Source: Ascidia mentula (Eukaryota > Chordata > Ascidiacea > Phlebobranchia > Ascidiidae). Taken from it: a stretch of DNA of 64,000 nt. The notes beneath the pieces were generated by a model. That model was not told the origin of the DNA, did not search any database, and saw nothing but the letters and a program-made list of their open reading frames with translations. Where the stretch lies: NCBI GenBank assembly GCA_947561715.1, contig OX387204.1:3973001-4037000 (forward strand), in the 5' to 3' direction. Shown piece after piece: positions 21,453 to 32,960 of this stretch. The position numbers were made by a program, and so were the translations under genes. The number at the start of each line of letters is the position of its first letter. The first letter of the stretch is position 1.

Positions 21453-22982
21453 ATGAGTGAAATCACAGAAAAGCATCATTATGGAAGTATGGAAAACGCA
21501 GAGGAAGCACCTGCTCCACCATATTCTGCAAATGAAGGCACTTTGGAAAGTGGACCACCACCACCTTCTTATGGTGATACACAAAACGAAGCCCCACCCC
21601 CAACCTATGAGGCTTTATATGGAGAAATACAGGAAGCAAGGAGGAATGCTAGTGGAAGGGGCGATTTTCTGAAAAATGTTTGCATAATTTTGTTTAGCAC
21701 AAGTAAGATATGATAAAATATTTTTGGTAGTAAATGCTTAGGGGGGTATAAAATTAATTAGTTCATTTACTAGTTCCCTTTAAAAGTTTAGGCTTTATAG
21801 ATGCAGTAAGTTTCCTACTTGCACAGTATTTAAGTTCTGATCTTAACAATTTTATTGCATCGCAGTTGGTTTTACGATCGTTATTGGATTGTTGCTGGCA
21901 ATCCCTGTTGCAATGATAGTCGTTGGTAAGTTGGTATTAGGAAGTTGAGCTATCCTTTGTACAATTTTTATGGATACATTTGTTTTCAGGTGCCATTAAC
22001 ATTAAGAATTGTCCCATGGAACCTCTCATTCCAATATGGTTGATTGTTGGAGGAGCTGTTTCTGGTCTCATGCAAGTATTTTCCATTTTGAAGAGAATTA
22101 AGGCCAAGTGTAAAAATGAGCCCCAAGAGCAAGATGAAGGAGGTCGTGCATACAACTCTTGCAATGGATTGCTTGGGTGCTTTAACTGTGCTTGGTTTTT
22201 TGCTGGTAAGTGGTATTTTATGTTTGAATATTTGGTTACAATGGACAGAGAGTAATAAGAGATGCAAGATACAGTGTTGCGTTTGCAAGATACAGTGTAT
22301 CAGCAAGTAGATTCTATAAATAGTTTATGTTTCTATTATCCATATATACCAGTACAAATCTACAAGAATGCTTTAGTTTCCAGTGGTTAGGTTTTGGACA
22401 TCTGTGATGTACAGTTTTTGCTGTATTATGAAAATGCAAGTTTTGGTATGCATAGACATCAATATCGTTTAATAGCAGGTATGAAAGTTTTGTGTTGATT
22501 TGAAGTGTTTGCTTACATTTTCGAGAGTATAAACTGTTTGACAAAAACTATTTTTCAATTCCAAAAGTGGAAATGTAATGTCAGCTTGGTTTCCTCCGTG
22601 ATTTCCAGATGGTGTTGAGTTCTATTTCCTCAGTTTCAGCTGTAGCAATATGTACTAGTACGTAAACTTTTTGATTCGGTGTATAACGTCAATTTTGCAC
22701 TTCTATATGAAATATTATGTATGTATGGGTAGTGCCATTAATGTCTGCATGTATCCATTTACTATTTGTGACACAAAATGAAATTTTTCTTCTGTTATAG
22801 GTAATGTTTGGGTATACAGATACTACCGTCCAGAAAACAATCCATCGCTTCTTTATTGTGATCCAACCACCTATTATTTTGCATTTGGAATTTTAACCAC
22901 AGTGTATGTGTTCATTGCACTGATTTGTTGTTGCTCCTGTTGCATTGCCATGTGTGCTGGGAGCAGCAGTTCAGATGACTAA
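21453..22982 (+). CDS. TMEM272-like four-pass membrane protein, gene A (4 exons)
   Basis: Exons 21453-21702, 21866-21925, 21990-22205 and 22801-22982 give 235 residues; all joins are phase 1. The cytosolic N-terminus is acidic and proline rich with two PPxY motifs (PPSY, PPTY) and ends in GDFLKN. Exon 2 is 60 nt and encodes TM1 (IGFTIVIGLLLAIPVAMIVVG). Exon 3 has NCPMEPLIPIWLIVGG, containing the family motif and TM2, then TM3 (CFNCAWFFAG). Exon 4 starts GNVWVYRYYRP, has YCDPTTYYFAFG, and ends with a Cys-rich TM4. It matches vertebrate TMEM272 in layout and motifs; the molecular function of that family is not established. This is the only cluster member on the + strand and resembles gene I most. 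Confidence 0.85.
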
Positions 22983-24162
22983 AACTAATTTATGTCGTTT
23001 ACTTTCTAAGGCTTACTCTCCTTGTGTCTATACTCCTCATGCTCTTTTGTCTCGCAAGGTTTCAGATGACATGTTGTTTTGTGGCACAGGTTCTTTTAAA
23101 TTACTTGCTTGTATATACGATTTTAATTTCATTATGTACATGGCAGACTCCCATGGCAAAGTTTAATCTCAGTTACTCAAAGCTATATACACTTGAACTT
23201 GTTTGTTTTATCAATATATCAAGCTCCCATATCTCTAGCAACAGCCTTTTGTTGAACTAATGTCGTTGTGTGTTTAGTCGTGATGCCTGTTTTTTTTCTA
23301 CCGTTACTGGTTGATTTTCAGTAACCAACACTGGCTTACCATTGTGTCAAACCCTTTCAACTAACTGCAAAGTTCTTTTCAATGCTCACCCACCTAAAAT
23401 ATATATGTGCAGTATGACTTCTTCACTGTGGACTACTGCAATGTCTTCTGTAAGACCTATAAATATATTTTTGTGTGATGTGCCTTTTTGACATGTTGCA
23501 TGTCAGGTTAATGTAATTTGCCACAGATACCTTTTGGTTTATATGAGTGCCGTTTTGGGGATGCTGCACCCACTTCAATATCCATTGTACTCATCCATCA
23601 TAATATTATATGCATGTGCACAGCAAGTGGTATATTTCATGTTGTACCACAAAACAGTGGTCAAATTTCATATTGATGTTTGTCTTGTCCGTGGTTTAAA
23701 CTGAAGGTAGGTCATCTTTAATTATCAGATGTTTTGGGAAATGAAAAGTTTGTTCAAGTTTTAAATTTTTTTGGAAGTACGTAATATCATCTAAATTAGA
23801 GCGAGTTTTGACACAAATCCGATACGTAGGCATATCGAAAAGCAGCTTACTTCTTGTTCGTGTCGATGGTAACCCTGGTTACAATAAAACACGTTGTTTT
23901 GATTATTCAATAAATCATCTTTAACTTTTTATACCAGCTTACACGTTGCCTATTTTGCAGATATTTGTCTGAAACTATAGAGCATTCAAATTAAATTTAA
24001 CGTAGAAAATTTCGTTTCGGAAGATTTATTTTTAATGGAATAAAGATGCATTCAATAACTTACGATGGAAAGAACGAAAGAAGTGGGGGTAATTACAACG
24101 GTGCTAATTTTCTGTGGGTTTATTCATTTGTTACTTTGGATAAAGTCGCCCACATTATGGTG
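22983..24162. other. Convergent intergenic region, genes A and B
   Basis: 3' flanks of gene A (+) and gene B (-). A complement-strand AATAAA at 24119-24124 lies about 40 bp after the gene B stop and is a fitting poly(A) signal. No further gene is supported. Confidence 0.45.
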
Positions 24163-25805
24163 TTATTCTGGCACTCCAACAAAAGCAATGTAAATGCTAT
24201 ATAAAAGAAAAAGAAGCAAAAATATATAGAGGGCAATTATCATACCGAAAGCGTAATAGTAGTTTCCATTACAATAATCAGCAGCTGATTTGTCGGAGCC
24301 AGGTTTCCATGCACTGACAACCCAAATGGTTCCTATAACATACAACTGATGTAAATCGTTTGCCGATTAATTATATATCCGGCATACGCTAAACCAGGGG
24401 TTCTTAACCTGGGGTCCATGAACCCCCAAAAGGTCCGAGAAGATGCATTAAGGGGTCCATGAAATGAAATAAAATTATGCCGAAAATCCACGTATTTTCC
24501 TCTGTCCATAAGGTTTCGCTATCCACGAATTTTAATTTTTCGACATTTGCAATGTGTTTCTTGCAAAGGAGTCCATGGCTTTTCAAAGAATGCTTTAGGT
24601 GTTCGTGATCCAAAAAAAGGTTAAGAAACAGTGCGCTAAACCAACTTTGGAAGGTTGAAAAGTGGCTTGCAAACATAATATGAAAAATAGCGCACACAAC
24701 AAAACTGTTGCTTTTAAACAGATTAAGTCTGGTTTAATTTGGGAAAATAAGTGATATTTCGCGAAATGGACAGCGTCAGGTCCTCACTCAAATGGAAGGT
24801 ACGAAAAAGTGGCATGACAAAAACTTTGACGAATATAAGCCTTCTCACCACAAGGATTTTAATCACCAGCCAACCGCTTATTATTGATGCTATCATCAGC
24901 AAACCGCTTGCTATAACACTCACCGGCAACTTGCCAAGCAAACAAAAATAAAGAACTAATAAGATTGACGAATGCCATAACGGGACTTGCTCTTCCATCG
25001 GGAGTCTGTCTTTTGAGATAACGACTCGATTCGAACAGCCCCAAAAACAGTGAAAGAGTTCCAACCGCTCCCGTTACCACCATCCAGACTTCCACCATGG
25101 GCTCGGCTGGGCAATCATTTAAAGAGGCAGCTCCTGACGATGGAATACACAATAAAAAATGTTGTGGCAGTTGGAACGCTTTTTCTGTAAAAAGGAATTG
25201 TTGTGTTTTTTTGTGGGGGTCTCTCTTTGTGTGTGTGGTGGGAAGGTTGGGGTAGGCAAATTGAAGCGACACAAAAAAAATATGTTTGTTTCACTATTTG
25301 GCTGCGTTAATCGTAAAATTCAAGTAATTATTCTTCATCAATAAAAATCCGTGCGGTTCCCGCTACTATACTACGGGACTATTTGGTTTTCGAACATGTT
25401 TATCAATTTACTGATGGTGTTGCATGCTTACATCACAACGTTACAAGGCTACTTAGCCTACCTGTTATTAGCACCGACAAAAACACTCCGATGAAGGCAC
25501 AATAAACTCCCATAAACCAACCTAAATATAAAGTTGTTCATTTTGATGATCACCTTATTAGCTGTCGTTTTTATCACTGTTATTACTGTATGGTTGTTTA
25601 AAAACAAAACTTAATTGCTAACATATAATCGAAAACCTGTGATTTAATTGAAGGACTTACGACGACGGTAGAAAACTAATTTAACTTGATGCAAACAGTC
25701 CACGGTCCCTTCGGCACTATGCACTGCCCGTCTCAGACAGTAATTGAGCCCATCTTCGTTACAATCTGAAACGCTGGGTTTTGCTTCAATATTTGATTGA
25801 GACAT
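24163..25805 (-). CDS. TMEM272-like four-pass membrane protein, gene B (4 exons)
   Basis: Exons in order: 25805-25661, 25521-25462, 25133-24924 and 24332-24163 (TAA); 194 residues with phase-1 joins. The N-terminus is short (MSQSNIEAKPSVSDCNEDG...) and lacks PPxY; it ends in the cluster's conserved exon-1 tail (VDCLHQVKLVFYRRR). Exon 2 is 60 nt and encodes TM1. Exon 3 (210 nt) has NDCPAEPMVEVWMVVTGAV and TPDGRASPV between TM2 and TM3. Exon 4 begins GTIWVVSAWKP and has DYCNGNYYYAFG before TM4. A hAT-type element sits in the last intron. Intron 1 is only about 140 bp. It groups with genes C, D and F by N-terminus and the PAEPMVE motif. Confidence 0.82.
24387..24641. mobile_element. hAT-type non-autonomous element, 8-bp target duplication
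   Basis: The element spans 24395-24633. It starts CAGGGGTTCTTAACCTGGGG and ends with AAAGGTTAAGAAACAGTG, an imperfect inverted repeat. A perfect 8-bp duplication CGCTAAAC flanks it (24387-24394 and 24634-24641). The 8-bp duplication and CAGGGGTTC-type end are hallmarks of the hAT superfamily. It lies in the last intron of gene B and has no coding capacity. Confidence 0.85.
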
Positions 25806-25820
25806 CCTGCAGCCTGTCAA

Positions 25821-26096
25821 AGTGTTGCCAGATTTTTTTCACAAAATGCGCCAAATTTTTTGTTTCAACACGCCCAAAAGCGCCAAATTCTGCAAAAACA
25901 ATACGCTCAAATGCGCCCAATGTTAATGAAGTTTACACATACAGCAATGGTGATTTCATGCCTATGGTTGGCTGCACTCATCTCACAAAAAAAACATTTA
26001 AACGGAAAACTAAAACTGTGAACACGAGCAGGACACAAGTCAAGGTGCAACAAAAAAGCGCAAACACCTAAGACAACACGCCCATCTGGCAACACT
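25821..26096. mobile_element. Short inverted-repeat element upstream of gene B
   Basis: Perfect 13-bp inverted ends, AGTGTTGCCAGAT (25821-25833) and ATCTGGCAACACT (26084-26096), bound about 276 bp without a gene. The left end lies 16 bp upstream of the gene B start codon, so it may form part of that gene's 5'UTR or promoter. I could not confirm a target duplication. Confidence 0.55.
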
Positions 26097-26672
26097 GCGT
26101 CATTGATTGACCAACTATCTGCTTCTGAATTAATTTTTCCAACCTTACGTTGTTTTTATATAAAAGGAGTATCTCAAAGCACTTTAGATCTTGGTCCGTC
26201 AACGTTAAATGTTTGCAACCTAACCCACTTTACCCAACACAAATCGATATACGTAATCACTCAACAAGTTTGTTAATATTTAATTGAGCTCTCACAGTGG
26301 TGTTGTGTAATGAAACCAACCGTTGCCAAGAAGGTCCACCTTTGTCCTTCGAAAGTTTACCTGTTTTTTTTCATTTCTCCTCTGCATGATAGAGTTTTGG
26401 ACTAAAATATTTTTCAAAGAGCGCTTGGAATTGTTGTGTTTAGTTTAAAGTTTGACTTCATTGTTCTGTTTCTAAATCACCTCGAATCTCAATATTTCAA
26501 AGTCTGCAAATCGGGTGGCGTTTTCATTTCTTTGCAATTAATGTTAAGCAACATAACACTGTGTCAAACAACGGTGTATATTTGTTTAATTATTTTTTTA
26601 ATCACACTTCGTGCAACTGTGTATTACTATTGCAACCGGGCATACACTGCCAGGGAAAGTGTCTGTTGCATT

Positions 26673-27004
26673 GTTTAGATCAGGGGCGCACAGTCTTTTT
26701 ATTAAAGCCGGCCGCATCGCACAGACTTAATTCACTAACGGCCGCCAGTGAGCCCAGACTGATGATTTCGCATTTGGTTATGCCCAAAAATGTAATGAAA
26801 TGCTATATTTAACAATTTTCCTTACCTAAAAATATATTATCTTATTCTGTTTTATAACAAAGACTGACACATTTCACAAGCCAGAAATCCAGGCCAAAAC
26901 GTTTTTTACAATGCACTGCCGTCAAAACAAATGCATTATAAAACATATGTACGACCGCATGAATTAGCATACACGGCCGCAGGTTGTGCAGCCCTGGTTT
27001 AGAT
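26673..27004. mobile_element. hAT-type non-autonomous element, 8-bp target duplication
   Basis: The element spans 26681-26996. It starts CAGGGGCGCACAGT and ends GGTTGTGCAGCCCTG, inverted with mismatches, and has GC-rich GGCCGC strings inside both ends. A perfect duplication GTTTAGAT (26673-26680 and 26997-27004) flanks it. It differs in sequence from the hAT-type element at 24395. Confidence 0.85.
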
Positions 27005-27773
27005 GCAGCTTTATACAGCGCCGAGTAAGTTATATATGCAACAAACTGATTTTACAAAAAACCAACGTGCTTAAACTAAAGTCATTGTTCGCGTTTTGCC
27101 CCTGACAAACAGTATTTTGAAGTGTGCTAATATTTGGAAAAGACTGAAGCCGTTTCATGTTGGTGGGTTGTGACGCAACCACAGAGAACACCCAGCACAG
27201 ATTAAAATTATGCTGCTTAATGTGTTTATATGCTTCGTAACACTTTAAGCGATTTACGTTTTTTGATAGTAAAGAATTGTAAAGGCTTTTGTGGTTACCT
27301 AGGAACAAATCTTGTCATCTGTGTTACGTCAGTTCTGCGGGTTTGTTTCATCAAAATGAAGCATTGTTGTAAATGCCACTATAAACTCTTAGACAATTAA
27401 CTTGTCAAGAATAATAAATACTTTCCACAAAACTGTACACTAACAAACAAACTAACAAATGCAATAACATGTCAACAAAAACAATGGTCGTTAGGTAGAG
27501 CTAAAGATTGTTTGTTAAATAAATTGCGACCTTTTTGTAATATTTGTTGTTGTTGTTGTCTTACATGAAAAAAGCACAAAGTTTTGGTGTTTTTGTCACT
27601 TACTTTACAAACGAAAGCTGCACATTCTATGATAATGTATCCACTATCGTCTTTTAATATTTTTAAACTTGTATTTCCTAAAAGAGGAGTGAAAAACAGT
27701 GCTCTGTCCAATAGTTTGCATAAAAAACGAAATCACCGAGTCTTTGTAGTTTTTCAAACAAGCTGAAAGTTTC
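27005..27773. other. Non-coding stretch 3' of gene C
   Basis: AT-rich DNA downstream of the gene C stop. I see no supported gene, repeat or RNA. Confidence 0.35.
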
Positions 27774-28310
27774 CTAAGATTCTGACAATTGGCTGCTGGC
27801 CACATACACGCAATAGATGACCAATCCAACTGTGATAAAGTATCCAAAAATCACCAGCGCAAAAGCAAAGTAGTAATTCCTGTCGCAGTAGTCCACAGAC
27901 TTTATTTCAGAGCTTGGCTGCCATATGCTGAACACCCAAACACTCCCTATAAATTATAAATAAACCAATTTGCGTGATTCTTCTATTGCCCAATAAAAAT
28001 ACGTATGTAAGTATAGACGTGTATAAAAATTATTTTCCATTCTGTTTAAATTTTAGAATATTACATTGATATATACTTCTAATAGTGGCCTTATACATAC
28101 CGACAACAAGCCATCCGCATAAGAATATAATCGCAAAGAGGTTAAAAATTGTTATTATGGGACTTCCCCTGCCGTCAGGGTCATGGCCTTTCCAAAAACG
28201 CACAGCCTCAAAAAGGCCCAGCAATAGCAACATAGTTGCAACAGCTCCGGCCACGAGCATCCATATTTCAACCATAGGCTCGGCCGGGCATTTGTCCAGA
28301 GAGACCGCCC
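27774..28310 (-). CDS. TMEM272-like gene C, exons 3 and 4
   Basis: Exon 3 is 28310-28101 (210 nt) with DKCPAEPMVEIWMLVAGAV and HDPDGRGSPIIT. Exon 4 is 27946-27774, starting GSVWVFSIWQP, with DYCDRNYYFAFALV, then TM4 and TAG. Both exons are open with correct splice sites and the usual phase 1. What is missing is a matching exon 1 and 2 next to them. An exon-1 copy at 28564-28454 lacks a splice donor, and no exon 2 lies between. Phase-compatible exons 1 and 2 lie at 33759-33687 and 33620-33561, about 5.3 kb upstream on the same strand, beyond gene D. If those are joined, gene C is an intact 171-residue protein with gene D nested in its intron 2. Otherwise it is a broken gene. Confidence 0.7.
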
Positions 28311-28453
28311 CTGTAACAGAACAATGAATATTAAATGATGTTTTCCAGAAGAACTTCTACTTTTTGTGTGGCAAGTTCCGAACTCTGCATTTATTTAGCT
28401 ACGTGCAAGACGATTTCTCATTCAAATTAATCTAGTTAATTTATTTTAATTTT

Positions 28454-28564
28454 ATGGTTGAAAACTTGCTTCACTCTTTGCATGTAATCCAACGGCCCCT
28501 CAGCGTCGCGTAGCGCGAGTCTTAAACCGTTGCTAAAACCATCGTACTGGATTGATTGTTGCAT
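28454..28564 (-). pseudogene. Orphan TMEM272-like exon 1 without splice donor
   Basis: Starts at ATG 28564 with MQQSIQYDGFSNGLRLALRD and ends GPLDYMQRVKQVFNH, the typical exon-1 tail. The coding text then stops abruptly at 28454, where other members continue with a basic codon and GTAAG. Its last 54 nt (28454-28507) are identical to 33691-33744 in the second exon-1 copy; the rest differs. The DNA past the break (28376-28453) is a near copy of 33257-33330. This marks a rearrangement joint rather than simple decay. Confidence 0.75.
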
Positions 28565-29419
28565 TTTGATGCTTTTTTCACCAATAGCAAAACATGCAGT
28601 TGTGCCTGAAACTTTAGCTATTTCCAGTGTTCTTGGGAACGAACGATTTACTTTATTTGTACTCTACGAAAAACTGAAATCTGATCGCTTTGCACTACTT
28701 GGGCAAAGGACCATGAAACGATACATTTACCGGACACGAATCCGCCTATAAATATGATACTTATACGCTCTCCAGGTTTATATCATCCTTTGTCATGTGT
28801 GCCAATATTTGTTGATGGAACGCACCTTATCACTTGTCACGTTAACAAACTGTCCTCAAGAAATGATAGACACTGCGGTCACGCCTAATAAGCAAAGACC
28901 ACACTCGATAAATTGTCAGTTGTTCTGATTTCCTCAAATAAATGCAATCAATAAAAATAAATCTCAAAAAATTGAAAAGTTAATTAACGTGTTGAAATGC
29001 TTTAGCTTCATTTATCAACACCGAAATGTGTTTAATACCATTCTCAACACTTAAGCACATGGTATGTGTAAAACCATCTCCTGCTATTTGTTTGCACTGC
29101 TTTCGAATGTTGCGTATAATGCTTTACAGATTATACCTGCTTATTGACAACAAATTGAAATGAAAATGGACTAAAAACTTTTTTTCAGCATCCGGAAGTA
29201 ATTATCGTTTGTTATTCCACTCAGTATGATGTAAGAACAGAGGGAAGTTATATGAACAAGAAGGTGTGGGAGTTTTCGTAACCATAAGTGACGCACAGCA
29301 ACACCTTTTCAGTACGTACGTGGTTAATGTGTTCTCACAGTGATCAGCAAAAACTTCTTTATACCTTTCTGCTTTTTTACTCCGCTATTCTTGCTGCCAG
29401 GCGTAGTAAATTTCACATA

Positions 29420-29475
29420 AATTTATACCCTGAGGAAGTCTCGCCGGAAGGTGGACCGAAACGTTAGCTACAATA
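29420..29475 (+). repeat. Transposon-end-like motif CCTGAGGAAG...CCGAAACGTTAGC (copy 1)
   Basis: The pattern CCTGAGGAAGTC then a short hairpin-like stretch then GACCGAAACGTTAGC is the kind of sequence often found at 3' ends of repeated elements in animals. It is present again at 35551-35606 in the duplicated block. It also resembles the conserved core of a hammerhead ribozyme (CUGANGA ... GAAA). Whether it folds or cleaves is unknown. Confidence 0.35.
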
Positions 29476-30014
29476 AAGACTCTCGTAACTTATGTAACCG
29501 ACGCAACAGCTTATCTATGTCTGTTAGGTACTATGCAGTTTTTTGCGCTTACTGCCACTGGCTTGCAATACCACTAAAGTTATCAAATAAAATCTGTCAT
29601 TGAAAAGGGCATCCTTTTAGGTGGCGAATATCAAGAGATTCGGAATTTATTGATACATGATTAGAAAATTTAGCAATGCTCAGGGCGTCTTTATCTGAGT
29701 AGTAGACATCACTGGATGTTAGATAAGATTTAGGAGAATATTAGAGTGCATTTCCTGTACTGCAACGTCGGTGTTAAAATAAATTTTTTCGTCTCACTAT
29801 AGACTTTACGAATGTTCGCTTCCCACAACAACGATCAATTTTATTTTTTACTGAAAATTACTGACTGAAAATAGGTTTGTGAAGGTAAAAGCGGATTTTA
29901 AAAAATAAGCACAAGAATTTTAGAAAGAAAACATCTGAGTGTTCAGTTTAGTTTGGAATAAAAGTAAGTTCATCTGCGTGTTGAGGAATATGTTGCAAGC
30001 ACTGTAGCAGACAG

Positions 30015-31416
30015 TTACTTCAGGTAATCCGGCTTTCTGCTGAGTCCAATGTACGCACAGTAAACACCGACAACGGCAGTGATAATGTAGCCCAATAACA
30101 CCAATGCGAAGGCATACCAGTAGTTTCCGTCGCAGTAGTTGCTGTTACTTCCGATCATGGTAGGCTTCCATATTCTGAACACCCACACACTCCCTGAAAA
30201 GATAAGCACCAAGTTTTGTCATTCTAAATAACTTTGGAATGATATTGGTTTAAATAAAATTGTATTTTGCTGAAAAAAATGCAAACACGAACAACAAACA
30301 TGAATAAATGAAAATGACATTAGTGACGATAAAACCGTAAGAGTGATCGTGTCATGCACCCATGTGAAAGTGATTTTCTCACAGGGATCACCGTCTGTCG
30401 TATGATCGCAGTAAGTGGGAGGGTTTGGGTTACGACAAGCATTAGGGTTATGGGGACAGTTGTGCGACGCCGCCGTTTTCATAAAATTTTGTTCAAAGTT
30501 GGGAATGATTGTCCCTCAAAAGATTATTATATAAACTGAAAGTGTTGTCTCAACCGTATACACTACATACAAACTGATTTTCTGACCATATGGGACTGCC
30601 CTATCCCAAATCATCCTATATTATTTTTAAGTATCAACATTCAAACATTAATTCCCATTGCACATAACATTTGAACATACCGGCAATAAGCCAAGCATAA
30701 AGAAACAGAATTCCGATGAGGTTCAGAATTGTTATCACGGGACTTCCCCTGCCATCCGAATCATGACCTTTAAAATACAGAATGGCTTGAATCACACCAA
30801 GCATCATCATAAGAAGTGGAACAGCCCCGACCACAATCATCCAAACCTCGACCATTGGTTCGGCCGGGCATCGGTTCAAGTTGACGACACCTGTAATGAT
30901 GAATTCAAAGTGAAGTTGAAAAAAAAAAATGGTTGTTTGTGTGGCGCAGGGAATATTGGAAATTTAGACATATAATATTTGTGTAAGCATTGGTGTGTCT
31001 AAACTGACAGGTAAATCTCTGTCCAATAATTGAACTCGTATGTTTTTTTACGACAAATTGCTTGACTCGTTTTACTGCACCGAGGAAAGTTTATAATGTT
31101 TGGAATACCTGATATGAGTGCTGAAATTGGGAGTCCTATCACAACGAAGAATGCAAACGAACAACCTATGAGAACAAACAAATTTTCCTTTTAGCTTGTT
31201 TTGGGTAAAGATAATGTTGCTAATTTTTGTAAAAACCCCTGTAACTTATTACGTATATAACCTATAAAGATTACTTTAATTTATATTTGATTACTTACGT
31301 CGGCGGTTAAGAACCTGATTGACATTCTGCATATAATCCAAGGGCCCTTGGGCGGTGTGACGAGCGTGCTTAAGTCCAGCTGTAAAAGATCTGCATTGGG
31401 GGTCTCCCTCGGCCAT
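30015..31416 (-). CDS. TMEM272-like four-pass membrane protein, gene D (4 exons)
   Basis: Exons in order: 31416-31299, 31165-31109, 30890-30681 and 30193-30015 (TAA); 187 residues. The N-terminus is short (MAEGDPQCRSFTAGLKHARH) and ends GPLDYMQNVNQVLNRR; it has no PPxY. Exon 2 is 57 nt, one codon shorter than in the other members, and encodes TM1. Exon 3 has NRCPAEPMVEVWMIVVGAV, HDSDGRGSPVI and TM2-TM3. Exon 4 has GSVWVFRIWKP, YCDGNYWYAFALVLLGY and the tail IGLSRKPDYLK. Gene F is its duplicate. It lies between the two parts of gene C on the same strand. Confidence 0.87.
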
Positions 31417-32283
31417 TTTTCACTGCAACTTCAATTCTTAAATCTAATAAATCCTAAAAAATATAAAAACCGTGAATTAGTTTCTGTTCTTTGAGATACA
31501 TTTTTCGAACTATAAAATCCTTTTATCAATTGCAAATGTCAAAACAAGAAATAATGGGCGAATAGGAAAACCTCACTGAAATAGTGCAAGCAAATTATTC
31601 ACGCTAAACTGACTCGTGTTGTTTAACTCGCCCTACTAAAATTTACCCAAGCCAAGTGCTATCCTTTATCACCCATGTGATTCCAAGTTTTGCTAAAAAC
31701 CACGATATCGCGATATGACAATAGTTGATGATGTTATGACAATACTCGAAGCAAACACAACGTTTGAAACGACGTCAAAGCAGCGCAATGGAGTGTGTAT
31801 ATATGTTACATATAATATAACGCATTATGTGTTTTGAGAAATGTATCCTTGTTTAAGAAAGTCACATGTTAAATTTACTTAACAATATCAGTAACATATT
31901 GCTAATTCGTTAAATACGCCACCATGTTAATATATCTCAGCATAAAATAACAAAACGATAACCCACACCTCATTCAATGTACAACTGTGTAGTAATTTAT
32001 GTGCTACATTTCAAAATCTAAGCACCGAAGACTGGCCTTCGCTTTACAGGTTTTCGGTATTCATACATTTCACACTTTTAGCACATGAACAATCGCAGAC
32101 CAAACATCGGCATAAGCTCAAAACTTTAAAACACTGACACTGACGCACATATAAACTTTGTGCTCACACTTCTGCTTCTGAAAGGGGATTTGCTTATTCA
32201 GCACTGGAGCCGCATATCAGCGTTGTTGGTTCCATAATGTTTACGTTGTGGGCGTGCAAGAGATAAACACACATTCGATTTTG

Positions 32284-32410
32284 ATTTGCGTGACCCTTGC
32301 CCATACATTTGACATAATCAAACTCGTGATCTCGGCGTACTGAAAACCTGACTTGACTCGATTGGGTAAACACACTTGACGCAACACAAAACGTTTGGGA
32401 CAATGCCACC
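32284..32410 (-). promoter_or_regulatory. Upstream CRE/E-box module, copy 1 (variant)
   Basis: Begins TGCGTGACCCTTGCCCATAC and contains ACTCGTGATCTCGGCG, with one base changed from the CACGTG core found in the other copies. It lies about 0.9 kb upstream of the gene D start. The pairing of a CRE-like site with an E-box is seen; promoter activity is inferred from position and repetition. Confidence 0.45.
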
Positions 32411-32844
32411 CTCGATAGGCGTTGAATGTGTCATTAAAAAAGTCAAATATGATTGGGGCTCGTTATTGTCCAATGTCTGTGCCTCTGCAAGTATATGAAA
32501 GAGCCATATTCTTCAATATTGGAAAATATCACATCAACATTCATTATGCAAAATGGATAAAAAAAACATCCGTAAAATCAGTAAAATGTACGGAGTGTTT
32601 TTTCATGTAATATTGCCCAACATTGAGCTTGAGCGTTAGGCACGAATTGCCCGTAATTCATAAGCTTTGCCTCCTTGTTACATTTTTACCTGAGAAAACA
32701 GTACTAACTGTGACATAACAATTATACAATTAAGGGAATTTAAACACTGAAACTGATAGAACCCGCGAACTCCATTTATACTCTCAAAAACTATGCACAA
32801 GGCGTCATGTGATCGGGTGTTGTCATGGTATTCAAAAAAGGCGC

Positions 32845-32960
32845 GACCCTTTCTCCTACATCTGACGTAATGAGACACGTGATCTCGGCGCATTGTGAGT
32901 CCGACGTGAGTAAACTGGAAATTTACAAAAATTTACACGGCGCAACGTTGAACGTTAGTG
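32845..32960 (-). promoter_or_regulatory. Upstream CRE/E-box module, copy 2
   Basis: Contains ACATCTGACGTAATGAGACA followed directly by CGTGATCTCGGCG, so a CRE-like TGACGTAA is 6 bp from a perfect E-box CACGTG. It is followed by ACACGGCGCAACGTTGAACG. It lies about 1.45 kb upstream of gene D. Confidence 0.45.

Noticed and set aside
22263-22306. Direct repeat GCAAGATACAGTGT twice in gene A intron 3
   Set aside because: Only two short units; most likely a local slippage duplication with no further signal.
32194-32409. 71-residue frame repeated at 38341-38556
   Set aside because: It is repeated only because the whole block is duplicated; changes between the copies do not look protein-conserving, and the frame spans the CRE/E-box module.
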